Both the position numbers and the translations under genes were made by a program. Under the pieces are notes generated by a model. That model saw only the letters and a list, made by a program, of their open reading frames with translations. It was not told where the DNA came from and made no database searches. Positions 1 through 4,316 of a stretch of 5,971 bases of DNA are shown here, piece by piece (the stretch's first letter is position 1; each line of letters starts with the position of its first letter). The stretch spans positions 1 through 5,971 of the forward strand of contig CATPAT010000274.1 of NCBI GenBank assembly GCA_955652155.1. Reading direction: 5' to 3'. This stretch comes from an uncultured Chthoniobacterales bacterium. Lineage in GTDB: Bacteria > Verrucomicrobiota > Verrucomicrobiia > Chthoniobacterales > UBA10450.

Positions 1-691
1 CATGGTGATGGAACCCGGCAACAAAAGGACCAAAAAGAAACTGACCGGCGCCGAGTACGAGCAATGGATCCAGAATGAAGTCGTCGGTTGCAAGCAATTG
101 CTCGAACAACGGCTCGGCATCAAGATCAACTGCTTCGCTGTGCCGTTTGGCAATTACAACGAGCAGGTGAAGGAAATCGCGCGCAAGGCCGGTTACGACG
201 CCATGTTCACCGTTTACGGCCAGCCCATCACTTACACCTCGCCGATGGATGCGCTCGGCCGTTATGCGATCGAGGCGAATAAGCCGAAAGTTTTTGAAGA
301 CGCGGTAAAAATGATCGCCACTTCGAGCGGCGGTCCTGGCGCGCCGGCAGTTGCGGTAGTAGGCGCGCAGAATTTGCAGACCGAACCGGCTGACGGCACA
401 ACCGTTCGCAGTGCGCTACCGCTGATCAAAGCGAACCTGAGCGCGGTCGGGCAGATCGATGCCGCCAGTGTGCAATTGCGAATCAGCGGGCTGGGAGTTG
501 TACCAGCATCGTTCGACCCAAAGACCGGTGTGGTTTCGTATCAGGTAACGCAAAAACTGCGCGATAAAAACTGCACCGTGATTTTGACGGCGAAATCCGG
601 CGACAAAAAAGTCGAAGCGCATTGGACCTTCGGAATCGACGAATCCGGTGCGGCAACATCGACAACTCCGGCCGCGACACCCAAGAAATAA
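1..691 (+). CDS. Polysaccharide deacetylase (NodB-type), 3' part, with C-terminal Ig-like domain
   Basis: This is the 3' end of a gene that begins before the window: the first visible Met lies one base from the edge and the catalytic N-terminal motifs are missing. Residues about 1-105 (counted from base 2) match the end of a NodB/CE4 deacetylase domain: an amphipathic helix (EYEQWIQNEVVGCKQLLEQ), then the strand and loop CFAVPFGNYNEQV (44-56), which is the family's PFG-YN motif, and GYDAMFTVYGQ (64-74). Residues about 115-212 form a beta-rich, Ig-like segment (LPLIKANLSAVGQID... PKTGVVSYQVTQKLRD... VEAHWTFGID), followed by a Ser/Thr/Pro/Ala tail. Family members remove N- or O-acetyl groups from cell-wall or surface polysaccharide and are usually exported; export cannot be checked because the signal region is outside the window. 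Stop is TAA. The domain assignment is fairly secure, the substrate is unknown. Confidence 0.75.
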   Translation, partial: MVMEPGNKRTKKKLTGAEYEQWIQNEVVGCKQLLEQRLGIKINCFAVPFGNYNEQVKEIARKAGYDAMFTVYGQPITYTSPMDALGRYAIEANKPKVFEDAVKMIATSSGGPGAPAVAVVGAQNLQTEPADGTTVRSALPLIKANLSAVGQIDAASVQLRISGLGVVPASFDPKTGVVSYQVTQKLRDKNCTVILTAKSGDKKVEAHWTFGIDESGAATSTTPAATPKK

Positions 692-696
692 GGTGG

Positions 697-718
697 ATCG
701 AGCGCTCCGTCGCTCGAT
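697..718. repeat. Perfect 8-bp-stem hairpin in the gap before ffh
   Basis: ATCGAGCG (697-704) and CGCTCGAT (711-718) are perfect inverted repeats around the 6-base loop CTCCGT. It starts 5 bases after the deacetylase stop codon. No run of T follows, so it is not a canonical Rho-independent terminator. The 8-bp stem and 6-base loop geometry is the same as in the two hairpins at 2956-3012. The rest of the 90-base gap (692-781) contains one weaker inverted repeat (GCGCC-CTT-GGCGC, 729-741) and no recognisable promoter or strong Shine-Dalgarno. Confidence 0.6.
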
Positions 719-781
719 GTCAAATAATGCGCCCTTGGCGCCACAAATAGCATCGCCCGCGCGGAGCGGCCGATTCAACAA

Positions 782-2143
782 ATGTTTTCGCAACTGGGCG
801 ATAAGCTGCAGGAGATCTTTAAGGATCTTCGCGGCCACGGGACGATCAGCGAGGCGAACATCGACGCCGCGCTCCACCAGGTGCGGCTGGCGTTACTCGA
901 GGCTGATGTCGATTTTCAAGTCGCCAAGAAATTCATCGCGCGGGTCAAGGAAAAAGCGCTTGGCGAAGCCGTACTGCGTAGCATCACGCCCGGTCAGCAG
1001 ATCGTTAAAATTTTTTACGACGAGTTGTCGATCTTGCTCGGCGGCGATCCGGCAGCTGCCGGACTCGATCTCGGCAAACCGGGTAGAATTCTGATCGTCG
1101 GGTTAAATGGCTCGGGCAAAACAACTTCAGCAGCAAAACTTGCGCGGTTGCTCAAGAAACAAGGTCGCGCGCCTGTGCTAGTCGCATGCGGTTTGCAGCG
1201 CCCGGCGGCGATCGAACAACTCGCCACGCTCGGAAAAGAAATCGACGTTCCGGTTCTTACCCCGGATCCAAACGAGAAAAATGTGCAGCGCGCGGCGGCC
1301 GCAGCGCTTGAGTCGCCCGCGTTCGCCGAGCCGCCTTCGCAAGGCTACGGCGAGCCAAGGCCAACGGTCGGGCAGGCAATCTTCGATACGGCAGGCCGGC
1401 AGGAAATCGACGCCGCGTTGATTGAAGAGCTCAAACAACTCAAAGATTTTTTACAGCCGCAGGAAACGCTTCTTGTCGTCGACGCCGCCACCGGTCAACA
1501 AGCGGTTAGCGTGGCGACGCATTTCAACGACGCGTTGCAAATCACCGGAATTATTTAGACGAAGCTCGACGGCGACGCGCGCGGTGGCGCGGCCTTGTCC
1601 ATGCGCGAAGTGACGCAGCGGCCGATTAAATTTGTCGGCACCGGTGAAAAGCTCGATCAATTCGAGCCGTTTGTGCCCGAGCGTCTGGCCGGCCGGATTC
1701 TCGGAATGGGTGACGTCGTCGGTCTCGTTGAAAAAGCGGCCGAAACGATCGAGATCGAAGAGGCGGAGCGCCTCGAACGAAAACTGCGCAGCGCGTCGTT
1801 CGATTTCAACGATTTCCTGGCCCAGTTCAAAATGCTCCGAAAAATGGGTCCGCTCGAAAATGTGCTTGGCATGCTGCCGGGCATGAGTAACGTGCAGGGC
1901 CTCTCGATTGACGAGAAGCGGCTCAAGCGCACGGAAGCCATCGTGCTTTCGATGACTAGCGAGGAGCGGACGCGCCCGCAAATCTTAAATGCGCGGCGTC
2001 GTCAGCGGATCGCTCGCGGCAGCGGCTCAACCGTCACGGAGGTGAACGATTTGGTCCGGCGCTTCGATCAGATGCGAAAAATGATGAAGAACGCTGGGAA
2101 AATGAAAAAGATGATGGCGCAAATGGCGCGAATGAAAAAATAA
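782..2143 (+). pseudogene. ffh: Signal recognition particle GTPase Ffh (SRP54), interrupted by an in-frame TAG
   Basis: Ffh binds 4.5S RNA and signal sequences and, with FtsY, delivers nascent chains to the membrane. The frame spans 453 codon positions, normal for the family, and is colinear throughout. The N domain is residues 1-100; the P loop is GLNGSGKTT (107-115); G3 is DTAGR (202-206); G4 is TKLD (260-263); the M domain is Met-rich, with MLPGMSNV, RIARGSGS and repeated Met/Lys at the end. Codon 259 (1556-1558) is TAG, where family members have a hydrophobic residue, usually Leu, directly before TKLD; TTG to TAG is a single change. The truncated 258-residue product would lack G4 and the whole M domain. 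Position 137 of the G2-like region is Gly (GLQRPAA), where the family has Asp. A stretch around 178-194 carries about 12 extra residues derived from a repeat. The start ATG has only a weak ribosome site. It is called a pseudogene on the sequence as given; a base-call error in an intact gene is equally possible. Confidence 0.85.
1324..1352. repeat. Palindromic repeat inside ffh (copy 1 of the PPSxGYG-encoding element)
   Basis: The core 1331-1352 matches 3306-3327 inside trmD at 21 of 22 bases. It can fold as a hairpin: CGCCG (1324-1328) with CGGCG (1348-1352), and GCCTT (1333-1337) with AAGGC (1341-1345) around loop CGC. It is read in frame as PPSQGYG (residues 184-190) inside the Ffh G domain, between the helix NVQRAAAAALE and the strand leading to DTAGR. 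About 12 residues there exceed what I recall for the family, consistent with an insertion. Confidence 0.7.
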
Positions 2144-2144
2144 C

Positions 2145-2615
2145 ATGGCAGTTGCAATCAGATTACGAAGAGAAGGCGCGTTGAACCGCCCGTATTTTAA
2201 AGTTGTGGTCACGGACACACGCAGTCCGCGCGATGGAAAATTTATCGAAATCGTCGGCACTTACGATCCGAAGAAGGCCGGGCAGAACAGCACCCTTAAA
2301 TTGGACCGGATCGAGCATTGGATCAGCAAAGGTGCGCAACCGTCGGACACGGTGCGCAGTTTGATCAAGAAAACTAAGAACCCGGAAGCTGCGGCGAAAA
2401 AAGCAGCAGCTGTGGCAGCAAAAAAAGCCGCCCCCGCTCCAAAGCCGGAGCCCGAGCCGGCGCCGGTTGAAGCAGAACCAGTGACAAGTTCCGCACCGGC
2501 TGCAATAGAACCAGCGGCCGCGCCGGCCGAAACAACGCCAGCGGCCCCGCCAGCCGCAACGGAATCGCCGGAGCCGAAGGCTGAAGCGCCAGTTCCCGAG
2601 AAGAGCGAGAGCTAG
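2145..2615 (+). CDS. rpsP: 30S ribosomal protein S16 with long Ala/Pro/Glu C-terminal tail
   Basis: S16 is an early-assembling protein of the small ribosomal subunit that binds 16S rRNA. Residues 1-78 are the conserved fold: MAVAIRLRREGALNRPYFKV at the N terminus, DTRSPRDGKFIEIVGTYDP (24-42), then LDRIEHWISKGAQPSDTV and the end of the fold near LIKKT. Typical S16 stops at about 80-90 residues. Here residues 80-156 add a low-complexity tail, first Ala/Lys (AAAKKAAAVAAKKAA), then Pro/Glu/Ala-rich, ending PEKSES; it is probably disordered. Similar tails occur in several phyla, so this is not a frame error. The start ATG lies one base after the ffh stop, which suggests translational coupling. Stop is TAG. 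Confidence 0.95.
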   Translation: MAVAIRLRREGALNRPYFKVVVTDTRSPRDGKFIEIVGTYDPKKAGQNSTLKLDRIEHWISKGAQPSDTVRSLIKKTKNPEAAAKKAAAVAAKKAAPAPKPEPEPAPVEAEPVTSSAPAAIEPAAAPAETTPAAPPAATESPEPKAEAPVPEKSES

Positions 2616-2633
2616 ATTTTTGTCGGCAATCAT

Positions 2634-2649
2634 TCCCGCCGCTGCGGGA
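2634..2649. repeat. Short hairpin after rpsP
   Basis: TCCCGC (2634-2639) and GCGGGA (2644-2649) pair around loop CGCT, 18 bases after the rpsP stop. There is no downstream T tract, so it is not a convincing intrinsic terminator and transcription probably continues into khpA. Confidence 0.4.
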
Positions 2650-2674
2650 CTCGCGATCACCAAGGGAAGAAAAT

Positions 2675-2704
2675 TTCGTGTCCATTCGTGTCGATTCGTG
2701 GTTA
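2675..2704. repeat. 10-bp tandem repeat (TTCGTGTCCA-type), three units
   Basis: Three consecutive 10-base units are visible: TTCGTGTCCA (2675-2684), TTCGTGTCGA (2685-2694) and TTCGTGGTTA (2695-2704). The units differ at 1 to 4 positions. The array ends 13 bases before the khpA start codon and so occupies its leader; no Shine-Dalgarno is seen there. From memory, this type of sequence is dispersed between genes in many environmental bacterial genomes. Its period matches that of the CCACAGATTG repeat flanking the GxxExxY gene. Confidence 0.75.
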
Positions 2705-2717
2705 GTCTTTGATTGCA

Positions 2718-2948
2718 ATGAAAGAATTTCTCGAGTTCATCATTCGACAACTCGTGGAATTTCCTGACGACATGGTGCTGACGGAAATTCCGGGCGGCAA
2801 AATGACGATCTTCAAAGTGCAGCTGCGTCAAAGCGACGTCGGCCGCATCATCGGCCGCAACGGGCAAACCATTCATGCGATCCGTGCCATGCTGAACAGT
2901 TCGGCTTCGCGCCACGGACAACGGGCCACGCTCGAAATCGTCGAGTAG
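2718..2948 (+). CDS. khpA: KhpA-type KH-domain RNA-binding protein
   Basis: This 76-residue protein is a single type II KH domain, the usual KhpA size. The N terminus MKEFLEFIIRQLVEFPDDM is the family helix, a beta hairpin follows (MTIFKVQLRQSD), and the RNA-binding GXXG loop is at 46-49 in VGRIIGRNGQTIHAIRAML. KhpA works with KhpB/Jag as a small RNA chaperone in several bacteria. The gene's place between rpsP and trmD is characteristic of the family. I chose ATG 2718 because the family starts MKE; an in-frame TTG at 2709 would add MIA. Neither start has a clear ribosome site, since a repeat array fills the leader. Stop is TAG. Confidence 0.9.
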   Translation: MKEFLEFIIRQLVEFPDDMVLTEIPGGKMTIFKVQLRQSDVGRIIGRNGQTIHAIRAMLNSSASRHGQRATLEIVE

Positions 2949-2951
2949 GGT

Positions 2952-3016
2952 GTGGCTGCCGCCGTCCCTGGCGGCAGAGTCTTTGGAAAACTGCCGATGA
3001 GGACATCGGCAGCTAC
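2952..3016. repeat. REP/BIME-like double hairpin between khpA and trmD
   Basis: Two perfect 8-bp stems with 6-base loops stand in a row: CTGCCGCC/GGCGGCAG (2956-2963 with 2970-2977, loop GTCCCT) and CTGCCGAT/ATCGGCAG (2991-2998 with 3005-3012, loop GAGGAC). The two halves are also inverted copies of each other: 2952-2967 matches the complement of 3001-3016 at 13 of 16 bases. The element could therefore fold as two hairpins or as one long stem, and the loops share complementary GTCC and GGAC. It begins 3 bases after the khpA stop. It could act as an mRNA-stabilising or attenuating structure, but nothing here shows a function. Confidence 0.8.
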
Positions 3017-3020
3017 AACA

Positions 3021-3058
3021 TTGAGCATTGGACGTTCGGCGTTTGGCGTTCAACGTTT
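3021..3058. repeat. 7-bp-period repeat (AACGCCG-type, minus orientation) directly upstream of trmD
   Basis: The block runs from TTGAGCATTGGACGTTCGGC to CAACGTTT. Its core 3035-3050, read on the minus strand, is AACGCCAAACGCCGAA, a 7-base period, and it matches 3340-3355 inside trmD (plus orientation) at 15 of 16 bases. It ends 7 bases before the trmD start and leaves no room for a usual Shine-Dalgarno. Confidence 0.65.
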
Positions 3059-3065
3059 CTTCTGA

Positions 3066-3869
3066 ATGAAGATCGACATCCTCACTTTATTTCCCGAAAT
3101 CTGCCGCGCGCCGCTGAGCGAGAGCATGATGAAGCGAGCGCAGGAAAACAAGATTGTCGATCTTCAGATTCACAATCTGCGCGATTGGACCACCGACAAA
3201 CATCACATTGTCGACGACGCGCCGTTCGGCGGCGGGCAGGGGATGGTGATGAAACCGGAACCAATCTTCGCCGCGGTGGAACAACTGACACAGAAAACGC
3301 TCAACCCGCCTTCGCCAGGCTACGGCGCGGCAGGCGCTCAACGCCGAACGCCGAATACCGACTTGAAGAAATCAAAAATCAAAAATCAAAAATCAAAAAT
3401 CATTTTGATGTCGCCGGGCGGCCGTCGCCTTGATCAAAAGCTGGCGACTGAACTTTCGAGGGAATCGCATCTCATCGTCATCTGCGGTCACTACGAAGGC
3501 GTTGATCATCGCGTGATTGATCATCTGGTCGATCTTGAGATTTCGATTGGTGATTATGTTCTGACGAATGGCGCAATCGCCGCCGTTGTGCTGGTCGATG
3601 CGGTCGTGCGTTTACTCCCTGGAGTTCTTGGTCACGAACATTCCGCGATCGACGATTCGTTCAGCGGCGGTCTGCTCGAAGGACCGCAGTACACCCGGCC
3701 GGCAGAATTTCGTGGCTGGAAAATTCCTGAAGCCTTGCTTTCCGGAAATCACGCCGAGATCGCGAAGTGGCGAAAAGAGCAGGCGCTCAAGCGGACCAAA
3801 CAAAATCGCCCGGATTTGCTGTCGGGCGCTAAGAATCAGGATGTCGAGCCACAGATTGCCACAGATTGA
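3066..3869 (+). CDS. trmD: tRNA (guanine-N1)-methyltransferase TrmD with a repeat-derived insertion
   Basis: TrmD uses S-adenosylmethionine to methylate G37 of tRNAs and prevents frameshifting. The SPOUT trefoil-knot domain is complete: KIDILTLFPEICRAPL at the N terminus, VDDAPFGGGQGMVMKPEP (49-66), SPGGR (116-120), CGHYEGVD (140-147), SIGDYVL (160-166), the Arg and knot region RLLPGVLGHE (182-191), DDSF (196-199, Asp197 matching the catalytic Asp), YTRP (209-212) and LSGNHAEI (225-232). At 267 residues it is longer than usual because residues about 78-111 form an insertion between the PEPIFAAVE helix and ILMSPGGR. All of the insertion comes from three repeat types at 3306-3402. The last residues (EPQIATD) are read from another repeat, which supplies the TGA stop. 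The frame stays open, so the protein may work. rimM, usually just upstream, is absent. Confidence 0.93.
   Translation: MKIDILTLFPEICRAPLSESMMKRAQENKIVDLQIHNLRDWTTDKHHIVDDAPFGGGQGMVMKPEPIFAAVEQLTQKTLNPPSPGYGAAGAQRRTPNTDLKKSKIKNQKSKIILMSPGGRRLDQKLATELSRESHLIVICGHYEGVDHRVIDHLVDLEISIGDYVLTNGAIAAVVLVDAVVRLLPGVLGHEHSAIDDSFSGGLLEGPQYTRPAEFRGWKIPEALLSGNHAEIAKWRKEQALKRTKQNRPDLLSGAKNQDVEPQIATD
3306..3327. repeat. Palindromic repeat inside trmD (copy 2 of the PPSxGYG-encoding element)
   Basis: It differs from 1331-1352 in ffh only at the eleventh base (C for A). It is read in frame as PPSPGYG, residues 81-87 of TrmD, the same frame as in ffh. The imperfect palindrome retains GCC/GGC and CGCC/GGCG arms. 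Confidence 0.75.
3340..3355. repeat. 7-bp-period AACGCCG repeat inside trmD
   Basis: Two perfect AACGCCG units plus AA (3340-3355). This is the inverted copy of the block at 3035-3050 upstream of the gene (15 of 16). It encodes part of AQRRTPN in the TrmD insertion. The pair forms an inverted repeat about 290 bases apart that encloses the first third of trmD. Confidence 0.6.
3371..3402. repeat. Tandem (ATCAAAA)x4.6 inside trmD
   Basis: Four perfect 7-base ATCAAAA units run from 3371 to 3398, followed by a partial ATCA. The run is A/T-rich, in contrast to the GC-rich gene, and is translated as K-S-K-I-K-N-Q with the heptad starting again (TrmD residues about 102-112). Because 7 is not a multiple of 3, any change in unit number other than three would shift the TrmD frame. 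Confidence 0.85.
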
Positions 3870-3876
3870 CACAGAT
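3849..3876. repeat. Left flank repeat of the GxxExxY unit (CCACAGATTG, 10-bp period)
   Basis: Two identical units CCACAGATTG (3849-3858, 3859-3868) are followed by ACACAGAT. The last 19 bases (3858-3876) are matched in inverted orientation at 4289-4307 with one mismatch. The trmD stop codon (3867-3869) lies inside it, and the GxxExxY start codon is 6 bases beyond it. Confidence 0.8.
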
Positions 3877-3881
3877 ACGCA

Positions 3882-4277
3882 ATGCTCGAAGTCGGACCCG
3901 AAGACGAAAATCCATTTCCGCACAAGGAGATCACGGAAGCCATCATTGGATCTGCTTTCGAAGTTTACAATCAGCTTGGTTACGGTTTTCTGCATCGGGT
4001 GTATCAACGTGCGCTGCAAGTCGAACTCGTGCGACGCGGGTTTAGGAGCGATTTGGAACAGAGAACCACGGTTCGCTACAAAGATGTTGTCGTGGGCGAG
4101 TACGACGGAGAAGTCATCGTTAACGATGCAGTGCTGATTGAAATCAAAATCGCGCCGCAATATGACAAGCGCGACGAAGCTCAACTGCTGAATGTTCTAA
4201 AAGCCACCGGTTTAAAAATCGGCATCCTGCTGAATTTTGGCCGGTACAAGGTTGAGTACAAGCGTCTCATTTTTTAG
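3882..4277 (+). CDS. GxxExxY family protein (PD-(D/E)XK nuclease-like)
   Basis: This 131-residue protein has the layout of the GxxExxY / PDDEXK_3 family, whose biological role is unknown to me. A first helix ITEAIIGSAFEVYNQLGYGFLHRVYQRAL (17-45) carries the signature region, a two-strand segment follows (TVRYKDVVVGEYDGEVIVNDAVLIEIKI, 63-90), then DEAQLLNVLKATGLKIGILLNFG (98-120). The nuclease-fold E-x-K is E87-I-K89 and the conserved Gln is Q101. Two signature positions differ: the Glu of GxxExxY is His38 (G35-FLHRV-Y41), and the usual Asp before the second strand appears as Glu77. It may be inactive or use other residues. It starts 12 bases after the trmD stop, and the leader is occupied by a repeat without a clear ribosome site. 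Stop is TAG. Confidence 0.88.
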   Translation: MLEVGPEDENPFPHKEITEAIIGSAFEVYNQLGYGFLHRVYQRALQVELVRRGFRSDLEQRTTVRYKDVVVGEYDGEVIVNDAVLIEIKIAPQYDKRDEAQLLNVLKATGLKIGILLNFGRYKVEYKRLIF

Positions 4278-4288
4278 ATCAGTGTTTC

Positions 4289-4307
4289 ATCTGTGTAAAT
4301 CTGTGGC
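4289..4307. repeat. Right flank repeat of the GxxExxY unit (inverted copy)
   Basis: The complement reads GCCACAGATTTACACAGAT, 18 of 19 identical to 3858-3876. It lies 12 bases after the GxxExxY stop and 9 bases before the end of the converging fabF-like gene, and so fills most of the 39-base convergent gap. No intrinsic terminator is seen for either gene. Confidence 0.8.
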
Positions 4308-4316
4308 CGAGGTGAT

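Larger units (their letters stand above)
3858..4307 (+). mobile_element. Putative repeat-bounded GxxExxY unit
   Basis: A single gene (3882-4277) is enclosed almost exactly by inverted 19-base repeats (18 of 19 identical), making a unit of about 450 bases. It sits where rplS would normally follow trmD. No transposase, integrase or target-site duplication is visible, so calling it mobile is an inference from the bracketed structure and the unusual position. It could instead be a gene whose flanks were independently colonised by a common repeat. Confidence 0.35.

Noticed and set aside
697..718. Intrinsic terminator of the deacetylase gene
   Set aside because: The stem is good but no T tract follows, so only a hairpin is claimed.
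1556..1558. Amber (TAG) recoding as a sense codon
   Set aside because: TAG is the natural stop of rpsP, khpA, the GxxExxY gene and the SRPBCC gene, each at the expected protein end, so general reassignment does not fit.
1595..2143. Separate gene for the ffh C-terminal part
   Set aside because: It is colinear and in frame with the N-terminal part, begins inside the GTPase domain, and has no ribosome site; it is the rest of ffh.
2163..3053. 296-residue open frame on the minus strand
   Set aside because: It is antisense to rpsP, khpA and the repeats; its Arg/Cys/Phe-rich product reflects the GC-rich rpsP tail read backwards and resembles no family I know.
3371..3402. CRISPR-like array
   Set aside because: The 7-base units are contiguous with no spacers; it is a simple tandem repeat.
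3612..4184. 190-residue minus-strand frame across the trmD/GxxExxY boundary
   Set aside because: It overlaps two recognisable plus-strand proteins and has no family resemblance.
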